In this document: piece after piece, positions 8,389-18,954 of the stretch
Numbering within the stretch: the first letter of the stretch is position 1
Layout: each line of letters starts with the position of its first letter
Assembly (NCBI RefSeq): GCF_000376865.1
Contig: NZ_AQXQ01000012.1
Coordinates: 850,488-914,487 of the forward strand
Direction: 5' to 3'
Origin: Thioalkalivibrio sp. ALJ7
GTDB lineage: Bacteria; Pseudomonadota; Gammaproteobacteria; Ectothiorhodospirales; Ectothiorhodospiraceae
DNA length: 64,000 bases
Position numbers and translations under genes: made by a program
Notes under the pieces: generated by a model
Database searches by the model: none
What the model saw: the letters and a program-made list of their open reading frames with translations, nothing else
What the model was told of the DNA's origin: nothing

Positions 8389-8891
8389 GGTGTCTGGCCT
8401 CCTTGGTGTGTCCAATTAGCACAACGAGTCTGTGTCATAGCTAATTTCGCTTCAAATCAATCTTACCTGTCACAACATAAGATTAATGAATGGGGCGATA
8501 TCCTTATTTATGGGTTCGCTAATTTAGAACATTATTAACGCCGAATATTAGGCCTTCGTCGACCATGCGGGCTCGGGTTGAGTTTAGAGATTGCAAGAAA
8601 ACACATCCTGCCAGAATTCGCGACCGCCAGAAGAATACCGAAGGGGCCGCACAGGCGTTGAGAAACACGGAAGCGGGGGTAAAACCGGGACTGGGGTCTT
8701 GCGGTTGGGTCAAATGGGCCGATCTAAAACCCGGCGCTTTATGGACTATCTTGTGCTACGTTCTGGATCGGCGAAGCGACACGCCCGGCCTTTAGATCGG
8801 CGTGGCTGCTTGCGAAACAAACACAACAAAAGGCGGCCATGTCCGCCCAACCCTTACGCCCACATCCAGCGTCGGCAGGAGAAAAAGCCCC
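8389..8891. promoter_or_regulatory. Divergent control region between aprM and sat, with an 11-bp inverted repeat
   Basis: About 500 bp without a gene. The left 150 bp (8420-8570) is distinctly AT-rich and should hold the aprM promoter. On the sat side, GCCGATCTAAA at 8718-8728 is the exact reverse complement of TTTAGATCGGC at 8791-8801. Each arm is extended inward by CCGG. The arms are about 62 bp apart and end 90 bp before the sat start. They could form a leader hairpin or a paired operator. Confidence 0.55.
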
Positions 8892-10085
8892 ATGATCAAA
8901 CCACACGGTGCAGACACCCTGAAGCCCCTGTTTGTCTACGACCCCGAACAACATCACGCCCTGATGCAGGAGGCGGAAAACCTCCCCTCGGTGATGATCA
9001 GCTCGGCCGCCGCGGGCAACGCGGTGATGATGGGCGGGGGATATTTCACCCCGCTGACCGGCTTCATGAATGTCGCCGACGCCATGAGCTGTGCCGAGAA
9101 CATGCGGACCACCAGCGGCCTGTTCTTCCCGGTGCCGGTCGTCAACCTGATCGAGAACGCCGACGCCATCCGCGGAGCCAAGCGGGTCGCCCTACGCGAC
9201 CCCAACATGGAGGGCAATCCGGTCCTGGCCATCCAGGACGTCGAGGCGATCGAAGAGTTCTCGCCGGAACAAATGGAGACCATGACCCAGAAGGTCTATG
9301 GCACGACCGACCGCGAACACCCGGGTGTCGACGCCTTCAACAGCGCCGGCCGCATCTGCGTCTCCGGGCCGATTCAGGTCCTGCACTTTTCCTATTTCCA
9401 GGACGACTTCCCGGATACCTTCCGCACTGCGGTCGAGATCCGCAACGAGATCGCGGAACGTGGCTGGAATACGGTGGTGGCATTCCAGACCCGTAACCCG
9501 ATGCACCGCGCCCACGAAGAGCTCTGCCGCATGGCGATGGAGCAGATTGGGGCCGACGGCGTGGTGATCCACATGCTGCTGGGCAAGCTCAAGCCCGGCG
9601 ACATTCCGGCGCCGGTGCGCGATGCCGCCATCCGCAAGATGGCCGAGATCTACTTCCCGCCGAACACCGTGATGATTACCGGTTACGGCTTCGACATGCT
9701 CTACGCAGGCCCGCGGGAGGCGGTTCTGCACGCCCTCTTCCGTCAGAACATGGGAGCCACGCATTTCATCATCGGGCGTGATCACGCCGGGGTCGGGGAT
9801 TACTACGGGCCATTCGACGCCCAGACCATCTTCGATACCGAGGTACCGGACGACGCCCTGGAGATCGAGATCTTCCGCGCCGACCACACGGCCTACTCGA
9901 AGAAGCTCAACCGGGTCGTGATGATGTGCGACGCGCCCGACCACGCCAAGGAAGACTTTGTCCTCCTGTCCGGGACCAAGGTGCGTGAGATGCTGGGCCG
10001 TGGCGAGGCACCCCCGCAGGAATTCTCCCGCCCCGAAGTGGCGGAGATCCTGATGGACTACTACCAGCAGCTCAACCAGAAGTAG
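8892..10085 (+). CDS. sat: ATP sulfurylase (sulfate adenylyltransferase), dissimilatory type
   Basis: In sulfur oxidisers it converts APS plus pyrophosphate to ATP plus sulfate, conserving energy by substrate-level phosphorylation. The homomeric 397-residue form lacks an APS kinase domain. Signature motifs are QTRNPMHRAHE (about residues 199-209; QxRNP plus the HxxH nucleotide site) and GRDHAGVG (about 295-302). The start at 8892 has AGGAG 11 bp upstream and begins MIKPHGADTLKPLFVYD. It is divergent from aprMBA, which makes its APS substrate. It is followed by a bidirectional terminator and appears monocistronic. Confidence 0.96.
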   Translation: MIKPHGADTLKPLFVYDPEQHHALMQEAENLPSVMISSAAAGNAVMMGGGYFTPLTGFMNVADAMSCAENMRTTSGLFFPVPVVNLIENADAIRGAKRVALRDPNMEGNPVLAIQDVEAIEEFSPEQMETMTQKVYGTTDREHPGVDAFNSAGRICVSGPIQVLHFSYFQDDFPDTFRTAVEIRNEIAERGWNTVVAFQTRNPMHRAHEELCRMAMEQIGADGVVIHMLLGKLKPGDIPAPVRDAAIRKMAEIYFPPNTVMITGYGFDMLYAGPREAVLHALFRQNMGATHFIIGRDHAGVGDYYGPFDAQTIFDTEVPDDALEIEIFRADHTAYSKKLNRVVMMCDAPDHAKEDFVLLSGTKVREMLGRGEAPPQEFSRPEVAEILMDYYQQLNQK

Positions 10086-10145
10086 AGGGCGGTTAGGGGC
10101 TAAGCCCGGAACGGGCCGGCCCCGTCTCCAAGGCGCCGATCAAAC

Positions 10146-10197
10146 GAAAAACCGCCAAGGCCGGCCGGAACGGACCGCCTTGGCGGTAATTTTTTGG
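10146..10197. terminator. Bidirectional terminator between sat and the CBS gene
   Basis: An 11-bp stem ACCGCCAAGGC / GCCTTGGCGGT has an A-run on the left and AATTTTTT on the right, so it can terminate both convergent genes. Confidence 0.92.
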
Positions 10198-10800
10198 TTA
10201 GTACGCCTTGGTCAGCGCGGACTGAATCTGCGCAAAGGTCCGGGCAACGTCGAAGGTCTGGACCTCCAGCCCTAACTGACGGCCGATCTGAGTCGCCGAG
10301 AATATCCCCCGAATGCAGGTCTCCCCGGTCTCCGGATTGGTCTGACCCACCAGCGCGTGCTGTCGCCCCCAGTTCTTCAGGGTCGCGATGATGTCACCTA
10401 CGTCGGCCCGCATCACCCGATGCATGTCGAGCAGGTCAATATCCTCCACGGGGGCCATCAGGTCGCGGACCCGGAGATCCTCATGCTTCATGCCCCGCTC
10501 GTTCACCATCTGGATCGGGCGCTCGCCCTGGGTATCGCGCGCCGTGATCAGGCCGCGGACGCGCGACTCGTCGACCACAACCAGCAAGCGGACGCCCTTG
10601 GCGATCATCTCCTCGGTCGCTTGACCCAGCGTCGCATCGGGCCCAATGGTGGCGACCGGAACCTTGCGAAAATCGGTCATCACACAAAGCGCCGAGGAGG
10701 CCATCGTCACCTGAGGCGCCTCTTCGGTCACCTGCTGCAGGCCGGTTCCGAGGTTGGCCTTGTGGGAAGGCAGGGGCTTGTGCGGGCTTTCTGCGGTCAT
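10198..10800 (-). CDS. Tandem CBS-domain protein
   Basis: A 200-residue cytoplasmic protein with two CBS domains (about residues 40-105 and 115-190). The first holds VPVATIGPDATLGQATEEM and RLLVVVDESRVRGLITARD; the second LRVRDLMAP, ALVGQTN and IRGIFSATQIGRQL. CBS pairs bind adenine nucleotides and usually sense energy state. There is no attached catalytic domain, so it probably regulates a partner. It is convergent with sat; an adenylate-sensing link to the nearby APS/ATP chemistry is attractive but is inference. GGAGAGAG lies before the ATG. Confidence 0.85.
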   Translation of the reverse strand: MTAESPHKPLPSHKANLGTGLQQVTEEAPQVTMASSALCVMTDFRKVPVATIGPDATLGQATEEMIAKGVRLLVVVDESRVRGLITARDTQGERPIQMVNERGMKHEDLRVRDLMAPVEDIDLLDMHRVMRADVGDIIATLKNWGRQHALVGQTNPETGETCIRGIFSATQIGRQLGLEVQTFDVARTFAQIQSALTKAY

Positions 10801-10935
10801 CGTGCTCTCTCCATCCAGGGAAGGTCCCTAAGACGATGCACTGCTTGGCGTCTGCGGACAAGCCAAAATCTGACCCGCGAATTAACGAGCGCACCATTCC
10901 AGGGCCTCAGCCCCAGGGTGAAGTCCGCCAAGGGC

Positions 10936-11478
10936 TCACATCCGAGCCGCGACCACACTCGATTCTTCCGGCGTAGTCCGGATCTCGAAGGCCATGCTGT
11001 CCAGGTCGCCAATGGCCCAGGTCGCCTCGGGCGCACCGAGCCCCGCCACCGTCCCGGGATTTACCAGCCAGGTCGAGCCATTCTGGACATGAGGCTGCTG
11101 TCGGATCTCGGTTTCGTGACTGTGACCGCAACAGACCAGATCGTAGTCACCCGTGCATGCCATCGCGTGGGCATGGTGAGGGTAGTGAGTGACAAAGATG
11201 CGCCGCCCGCCCAGGGTGATCGAGGCATCCTGCCCGTAGTAGGTCAGCAGGCCATCGGACTGGTGGGCAATGCGCGAGATCGCCACCGGATCACCCAGGT
11301 TATTGCCATGCACCGCGTGGATCGGAATACCGAGCTTCAGCGAGGCGCGCAGGGTATTCCCGCCAATCAGGTCACCGCAGTGGATCGCCACCTCGGCCCC
11401 TTCGGCAATACCGGCCTCGATCGCCCGCGCCAGCATAGGGCCGCGGTCATGGCTGTCGGAAACAATACATACCTTCAT
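10936..11478 (-). CDS. YfcE/MJ0936-type metallophosphoesterase
   Basis: A 180-residue dinuclear-metal phosphodiesterase. The calcineurin-like motifs appear in order: DSHD near residue 8, GDLIGGN (about 40-46), GNN (about 62-64), THYPHHAHAM (about 101-110) and GHSHETE (about 122-128). The start at 11478 opens with MKVCIVSDSHDRG; the ribosome site is weak (AAGG, 12 bp). The family hydrolyses phosphodiesters in vitro and its natural substrate is usually unknown. It sits 135 bp upstream of the CBS gene in the same direction. Confidence 0.88.
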   Translation of the reverse strand: MKVCIVSDSHDRGPMLARAIEAGIAEGAEVAIHCGDLIGGNTLRASLKLGIPIHAVHGNNLGDPVAISRIAHQSDGLLTYYGQDASITLGGRRIFVTHYPHHAHAMACTGDYDLVCCGHSHETEIRQQPHVQNGSTWLVNPGTVAGLGAPEATWAIGDLDSMAFEIRTTPEESSVVAARM

Positions 11479-11893
11479 AGGATTCGCAGACCTTTTTGTC
11501 GTCGATCGGGTTGATTTGTGATGCCTACTGCATGAACCGCCACAGGAGCGTTGACCCGCGTTTTCGGGATCGATGACCAACCAGCTGGCTTCCGTAATTT
11601 AATCACATTCTAATTGAAGACTGCCTTCACGCACGAGTCGATTTTACTTGCTGACAATCCGCGGCGAGCAAAGGGCGTTCGAGCTTCATTACCGAACCCT
11701 AATGCCGCAAATCTGCCTATTTTAATCAAGAATGGCCGCGTTAATTTACCCGCGTCTCTCGTCACAATCGGGATGATCGAAGTGTCTTGTGTCGGTCACC
11801 CCGGAACTGCATAGTGGGGGCAACCCTGTGAGAACGCGACAGGGGGAAACAATTATATCGTGATTGTCTAAACCATTAAGGCGCTAACGATTT
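11479..11893. promoter_or_regulatory. AT-rich region upstream of soeA
   Basis: About 415 bp without a convincing gene, lower in GC than its surroundings, with several A/T tracts near 11595-11625 and 11690-11760. It must hold the promoters of soeA (right) and the phosphoesterase (left). No -35/-10 pair was clear enough to assign. A short open frame (about 11614-11814) has neither a ribosome site nor family features. Confidence 0.45.
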
Positions 11894-14755
11894 ATGGCAC
11901 AGACCCCCTCGCAGGAAATCAAGAACACCACTTGTTACATGTGCGCCTGCCGTTGCGGCATCCGGGTGCACTTGCGGGATGGGGAGGTTCGCTACATCGA
12001 TGGCAACCCCGACCACCCGATCAACGAAGGCGTGATCTGCGCGAAAGGTGCCTCCGGCATCATGAAGCAGCACTCGCCGGCACGCCTGACCCAGCCACTG
12101 CGCCGCAAGGCGGGCGCCGAACGCGGCGATGGCGAATTCGAGCCGATCTCCTGGGAGGAGACCTTCGAAATCCTCTCCGAACGCCTCGGCCACATCCGCG
12201 AGACCGACCCGAAACGCTTTGCCCTGTTCACCGGACGCGACCAGATGCAGGCGCTGACCGGCCTGTTCGCCAAGCAGTTCGGCACCCCCAACTACGCGGC
12301 CCACGGCGGCTTCTGCTCGGTCAACATGGCCGCCGGCATGATCTACACCATCGGTGGCTCGTTCTGGGAGTTCGGTGGGCCCGATCTCGAACGCTCCAAA
12401 CTGTTCGTGATGATCGGCACCGCCGAGGATCACCACTCCAACCCGCTGAAGGTCGCGATCTCGAAATTCAAGCGCCAGGGCGGACGCTTCATCTCCATCA
12501 ACCCGGTGCGCACGGGCTATTCTGCGATCGCCGACGAATGGGTCCCGATTCGTCCGGGCACCGACGGCGCCCTGCTGCTGGCTCTGATCCACGAGATCAT
12601 GAACAAGGGGCTGTACGACCGCGATTTCCTGGTCCGCTACAGCAACGCCGGCCAGCTGGTAAACATGGACGAGGACAGCGATGCCTTCGGCATGTTCCTG
12701 CGCGAGGAAGCACCGCCGGAAGAAGGCTGTTACGACGCACAGAACCAGCTCTGGTGGGACCGCAAGACGGGCCGCCCGGTAACGACCCATACCCCAGGCG
12801 CCGACCCGTACCTGCTGGGTGAGTTCACCCTGCAAGACGGCACCCGCACCAAACCCTCGTTCCAGCTGTTGCAGGATCGGGTCGCCGAATACACCCCCGA
12901 ATGGGCCGAACGGATCACCGGCATCTCGGCCAAGGATATCCGCCGCCTGGCCCATGAAATGGGTGTAACGGCTCGCGATCAGCGCATCGAACTTCCGATC
13001 GCCTGGACCGATTCCTGGGGCGAGGAACACGAGTCGGTGACCGGTAACCCGGTCTCCTTCCACGCGATGCGCGGCCTGGCCGCGCACTCGAACGGCTTTC
13101 ACACGATCCGCTCGCTATCGATCCTGATGTCCCTGCTGGGCACAATCGACCGGCCTGGCGGTTTCCGCCACAAAGCCCCGTTCCCACGCCCGATTCCGCC
13201 CTGTGCGCGCACCCCGAAGGGGCCGGAAGGCGTACAGCCCGGCAAGCCGCTGGACGGCATGGTACTCGGCTGGCCGGCCAGCCCGGACGATCTGTTCGTG
13301 GACGACAAGGGCGAGCCCGTGCGCCTCGACAAGGCCTTCTCCTGGGAGTACCCGTTGGCCGTGCACGGCATGATGCACAACGCGATCACCAACGCCTGGC
13401 GCGGGGATCCCTACCCGATCGACACCCTGCTGATCTTCATGGCCAACATGGCGTGGAACTCGACCATGAATACGGAAGAGGTCCGCAAGATGCTGAACGA
13501 CAAGGACGACAACGGGGAATACAAGATCCCGTTCCTGGTCGTGGCGGATGCCTTCCAGTCCGAGATGACGGCGTTCGCCGACCTGATCCTGCCGGACACC
13601 ACTTATCTCGAGCGCCACGACGTGATGTCCATGCTGGACCGTCCGATCTCCGAGTTCGACGGGCCGGTGGACTCGGTGCGCATTCCCGTCGTCCCGCCCA
13701 AGGGCGAGTGCAAGCCGTTCCAGGAGGTGCTGATCGAACTCGGCTCGCGCCTGAAGCTGCCGGCATTCGTGAACGACAAGGGCGAACGCAAGTTCCGCGA
13801 CTACCCCGACTTCGTCGTCAACTACGAGACCGAACCGGGCTCCGGCATCGGCTTCCTGGCCGGCTGGCGCGGCAAGGGCGGGGAGAAGTCCCTGCGCGGC
13901 GAACCGAACCCCAACCAGTGGGAGATGTACGCCCAGAACAACTGCGTGTTCCAGTACGAGCTGCCGCGCAGCTACCAGTACATGCGCAACTGGAACAAGG
14001 GGTATCTGGAGTGGTCTCAGCGCAACCGCATCACGCGCTTTGGCGAGCCGATCCTGATCCACCTCTACTCCGAGGTGCTAATGAAGTTCCGCGCCGCCGC
14101 CCAAGGCAAGGGCCCCTCGCGCAAGGCGCCGGCCCACCTGGCCAAGCGTGTCGAGACCTTCTTCGACCCGCTACCGTTCTACTACGACCCGCTGGAATAC
14201 CAGTCCACCAACAAGCACACCTACCCGCTAGCCGCGATCACGCAACGGCCGATGGCGATGTACCACTCCTGGGACTCCCAGAATGCCTGGCTGCGTCAGA
14301 TCCACGCGCACAACGTGCTGTACGTCAATTCACGTACCGCCAAGGCGGCCGGGATCCACGACGAAGACTGGATCTGGGTGGAAAGTCAGTGGGGCCGGGT
14401 GCGCTGTATGGCCAAGTACTCGGAAGCGGTCGAGCCCGGCACGGTCTGGACCTGGAACGCGATCGGCAAGGCCGCAGGCGCCTGGAACCTGACGCCGAAA
14501 GCGAACGAGTCGCGCAAGGGTTTCCTGCTGAATCACCTGATCTCCGAGGAGCTCCCGGGCGATGAAGGCCCGATCTCCAACTCCGACCCGGTGACCGGCC
14601 AGGCCGCCTGGTACGACGTACGCGTTCGCATCTACAAGGCCGAAGAAGGGGAGCCGAAGGAGACTTCGCCCCAGTTCAAGTCCCTCAAACCCTATCCCGG
14701 CCAATCCACACGGGCTCGTGTAGTGAACTTCTTTGCGGGCCTGGGGAAACGCTGA
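11894..14755 (+). CDS. soeA: SoeA, molybdopterin subunit of cytoplasmic sulfite:quinone oxidoreductase
   Basis: Catalytic subunit (953 residues) of the membrane-bound SoeABC complex, which oxidises sulfite directly to sulfate on the cytoplasmic side. The N-terminal iron-sulfur motif is C14-C17-C21 with the fourth Cys in GVICAKG (about residue 49). It is followed by long DMSO-reductase-family molybdopterin domains (CSVNMAAGMIYTIGGSFWEFGG; the C-terminal dinucleotide-binding domain has NSRTAKAAGI and TWNAIGKAAGAW). There is no Tat signal, as expected for cytoplasmic SoeA. An SD-like AAGG lies about 15 bp upstream. The assignment rests on family resemblance plus the adjacent four-cluster ferredoxin subunit, DmsC-like anchor and sulfur-oxidation context. 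Confidence 0.92.
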   Translation: MAQTPSQEIKNTTCYMCACRCGIRVHLRDGEVRYIDGNPDHPINEGVICAKGASGIMKQHSPARLTQPLRRKAGAERGDGEFEPISWEETFEILSERLGHIRETDPKRFALFTGRDQMQALTGLFAKQFGTPNYAAHGGFCSVNMAAGMIYTIGGSFWEFGGPDLERSKLFVMIGTAEDHHSNPLKVAISKFKRQGGRFISINPVRTGYSAIADEWVPIRPGTDGALLLALIHEIMNKGLYDRDFLVRYSNAGQLVNMDEDSDAFGMFLREEAPPEEGCYDAQNQLWWDRKTGRPVTTHTPGADPYLLGEFTLQDGTRTKPSFQLLQDRVAEYTPEWAERITGISAKDIRRLAHEMGVTARDQRIELPIAWTDSWGEEHESVTGNPVSFHAMRGLAAHSNGFHTIRSLSILMSLLGTIDRPGGFRHKAPFPRPIPPCARTPKGPEGVQPGKPLDGMVLGWPASPDDLFVDDKGEPVRLDKAFSWEYPLAVHGMMHNAITNAWRGDPYPIDTLLIFMANMAWNSTMNTEEVRKMLNDKDDNGEYKIPFLVVADAFQSEMTAFADLILPDTTYLERHDVMSMLDRPISEFDGPVDSVRIPVVPPKGECKPFQEVLIELGSRLKLPAFVNDKGERKFRDYPDFVVNYETEPGSGIGFLAGWRGKGGEKSLRGEPNPNQWEMYAQNNCVFQYELPRSYQYMRNWNKGYLEWSQRNRITRFGEPILIHLYSEVLMKFRAAAQGKGPSRKAPAHLAKRVETFFDPLPFYYDPLEYQSTNKHTYPLAAITQRPMAMYHSWDSQNAWLRQIHAHNVLYVNSRTAKAAGIHDEDWIWVESQWGRVRCMAKYSEAVEPGTVWTWNAIGKAAGAWNLTPKANESRKGFLLNHLISEELPGDEGPISNSDPVTGQAAWYDVRVRIYKAEEGEPKETSPQFKSLKPYPGQSTRARVVNFFAGLGKR

Positions 14756-15054
14756 ACAATGTACACACTCGCGTTGGCACCCCAGGGTTTCCGAGACAAG
14801 GCGCGGTGCGCAGCCGGTAGTGGTTCTACCGGCAAGGGCCGCAACGCAGGATCGGGGAACCTGGGGTACCAACCCCACAAACCATTGAAAAGCAGGGGCT
14901 CGGCCGCCCGTCGTTATCAGAAACGGGCATGCGCACGGCGTTGCGGCTCCCTTATGCAGAGTGACTGCACGGCAGTCACCGCGCCTTGTTCGCACGCAAA
15001 AGCGACTCGAGCGCGAGTGCGCACATTGTGCAGTGTTCCCCCAGGAGGCAAGAA
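14756..15054 (+). repeat. Structured ~300-bp spacer between soeA and soeB with MITE-like inverted repeat
   Basis: This non-coding spacer interrupts an otherwise tight operon. Imperfect terminal arms GTTGGCACCCCAGG (from about 14774) and CCTGGGGTACCAAC (to about 14876) enclose about 100 bp. At the centre is CCGGTAG-TGGTT-CTACCGG, flanked by two related blocks (CAAGGCGCGGTGCGCA and CAAGGGCCGCAACGCA). Two more hairpins follow: GCCCGT...ACGGGC (about 14907-14930) and GTGACTG-CACG-GCAGTCAC (about 14961-14978). There is no coding frame. It resembles a miniature inverted-repeat element or intergenic hairpin repeat. Confidence 0.65.
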
Positions 15055-15786
15055 ATGACCCAACTCGCCCTCGTCATCGATCTCAACGTATGCGTGGGCT
15101 GCCACGCCTGCGTCACCAGCTGCAAGGAATGGAACACCTCCGGCGATGCCGGCCCGCTGGTCGACCAGAACCCCTACGATGCGGACCCGACCGGTACCTT
15201 CTTCAACCGAGTGCAGAGTTTCGAAGTCGGTGAGTACCCGAACACCGAGACGGTGCACTTTCCCAAGTCCTGTCTGCACTGCGAGGAACCACCCTGCGTG
15301 CCCGTCTGCCCGACCGGGGCGTCCTACAAGCGCGAGTCGGACGGTATCGTGCTGGTCGACTACGACAAGTGCATCGGCTGCAAGTATTGCTCCTGGGCCT
15401 GCCCCTACGGCGTGCGCGAAGTGGATGCCGAAAGCAAGGTGATGACCAAGTGCACGCTGTGCGTAGACCGCATTTATAACGAGGAGCTGCCGGAATGGGA
15501 CCGCAAGCCGGCCTGCGTACGCGCCTGTCCGACGAATGCGCGGTTGTACGGCGACATCCATGACCCCGAGTCGGTGGTCTCGAAGGCGATACGCGAGGCG
15601 GGGGGCTACCAACTGATGCCCGAATGGGGCAGCAAGCCGGCCAATCACTACCTGCCGCGACGCAAGACCCAACTCACGATCCGCGAGGACGAGGTGGAAC
15701 GCGCTGACAATCCGCTCAAGATTGACAGCCAGCTACCCAAGCCCGGACAGGAAGAACCCTCTCTCGACGACGTCACCAGCTGGTAA
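15055..15786 (+). CDS. soeB: SoeB, four-cluster ferredoxin-like subunit of sulfite dehydrogenase
   Basis: Electron-transfer subunit of 243 residues linking SoeA to the SoeC anchor. Four cysteine groups of the DmsB/NrfC family are visible: CVGCHACVTSC (from C13), CLHCEEPPCVPVC, CIGCKYCSWAC, and CTLC paired with CVRAC. A strong AGGAGG lies upstream of the ATG at 15055. It is cytoplasmic and peripherally bound to the membrane. It is separated from soeC by only 17 bp, but from soeA by a 300-bp structured spacer, which may adjust subunit expression. Confidence 0.93.
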   Translation: MTQLALVIDLNVCVGCHACVTSCKEWNTSGDAGPLVDQNPYDADPTGTFFNRVQSFEVGEYPNTETVHFPKSCLHCEEPPCVPVCPTGASYKRESDGIVLVDYDKCIGCKYCSWACPYGVREVDAESKVMTKCTLCVDRIYNEELPEWDRKPACVRACPTNARLYGDIHDPESVVSKAIREAGGYQLMPEWGSKPANHYLPRRKTQLTIREDEVERADNPLKIDSQLPKPGQEEPSLDDVTSW

Positions 15787-15803
15787 TCAGGGACGAACAG
15801 ACT

Positions 15804-16787
15804 ATGCATCCTGCCTTCTCGGTTATTTTCCTCACCACCCTGATCGGGGCCGGCCAGGGCCTGTTCCTGGCGCTGTTTGGTGCCGAGGCCCTGGGCCTGC
15901 TGGGGGTGCTGCCGGCCCCCAGTTCCGAATTCCTGGCGCTGGGGTCCGTACTCGCCCTGGTATTCCTGGTGCTCGGCCTGGTCGCCTCGTTCTTCCACCT
16001 GGGGCGTCCGGAACGTGCCTGGCGCACGGCCACCAAGTGGCGCACCTCTTGGCTATCGCGCGAGGTGATTGTGCTGCCCGCATTCATGGGCCTCGTGTTC
16101 CTGTATGGGGCCGCCCACTGGTTCGGGGTCAACCCGGCCCTCGGCACACTGCCGGGTGAATACCCGATCCTGGCCACCATGCTGCTTGGGTCCCTCGGGG
16201 CACTACTCGCGGTCGTGCTGTATGTCACCACGGCGATGATCTACGCCTGCATCAAGTTCCTGCAGGAGTGGCACTCGCCACTGACCGTGGTCAACTACAC
16301 GGTTCTCGGCGCCGCCTCCGGATTCACCCTGGCGGCCGCCTATTCGGCCTGGGCCGGCGTACCCCTGGTGACGTTCACGGCAACCATAGCGGTCGTTCTG
16401 ACCCTGCTGGGACTGGCCACCCGGGTCGCGTCGCTCGTACGCAACTCGCGCATCAAGGCCAAATCCACCGTACAAACCGCGATCGGCGTGAAGCATCCGA
16501 GGATCCAGCAGAAGTCCCAGGGCTTTATGGGCGGGTCGTTCAACACCCGGGAGTTCTTCCACCACATGTCGGCGGCGTTCCTGCGAGCCATGAAGTGGAT
16601 CTTCCTGCTCGGGGCATTCGTGATCCCGGCTCTGCTGCTGGCCATCGTCCTCGTGACGCGTATCGACCCCGTCGGCGTCCTCATCGCCGCCTTCGTGATC
16701 CAGTATCTGGGATTGGTCGCGGAACGGTGGTTCTTCTTCGCGCAGGCGAATCATCCGCAAAACATCTATTACCAGTCAGTCGGCTGA
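15804..16787 (+). CDS. soeC: SoeC, DmsC-like quinone-reactive membrane anchor
   Basis: A 327-residue polytopic membrane protein with about eight helices (FSVIFLTTLIGAGQGLFLAL, LALVFLVLGLVASFFHLG, further pairs, and IFLLGAFVIPALLLAIVLV). The conserved HLGRPERAWRTATKWRTSWLSRE loop is typical of DmsC/SoeC anchors that pass electrons to ubiquinone. It is the last gene of soeABC and is followed by a hairpin. Confidence 0.92.
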   Translation: MHPAFSVIFLTTLIGAGQGLFLALFGAEALGLLGVLPAPSSEFLALGSVLALVFLVLGLVASFFHLGRPERAWRTATKWRTSWLSREVIVLPAFMGLVFLYGAAHWFGVNPALGTLPGEYPILATMLLGSLGALLAVVLYVTTAMIYACIKFLQEWHSPLTVVNYTVLGAASGFTLAAAYSAWAGVPLVTFTATIAVVLTLLGLATRVASLVRNSRIKAKSTVQTAIGVKHPRIQQKSQGFMGGSFNTREFFHHMSAAFLRAMKWIFLLGAFVIPALLLAIVLVTRIDPVGVLIAAFVIQYLGLVAERWFFFAQANHPQNIYYQSVG

Positions 16788-16794
16788 AACCTTG

Positions 16795-16820
16795 CGAGGG
16801 GCGAATTCATTCGCCCCTCG
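16795..16820. terminator. Hairpin between soeC and the convergent gene
   Basis: A perfect 11-bp stem CGAGGGGCGAA / TTCGCCCCTCG with a TTCA loop lies between two converging genes. The following T-run is weak, so it is a likely but not canonical terminator. Confidence 0.7.
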
Positions 16821-16840
16821 TTACCAACCTCGCACCGCCT

Positions 16841-18815
<1,975 letters not shown>

Positions 18816-18860
18816 ACCCACGCCGGGGGACGCTGAAAGGCGCCGCCCTGGAAGCAATCA

Positions 18861-18890
18861 GGCCCGCCCGGAAAGCCGGGCGGGCCTGTT
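18861..18890. terminator. Terminator between adk and the phosphofructokinase gene
   Basis: An 11-bp GC-rich perfect stem GGCCCGCCCGG / CCGGGCGGGCC with an AAAG loop is followed by TGTTGCGTT. It lies between convergent genes. Confidence 0.85.
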
Positions 18891-18954
18891 GCGTTACGGG
18901 TACTGCGTTACAGGGTCAGCCGTACCAGGCGACCCGTCTCCTGCCTTTACTGCG

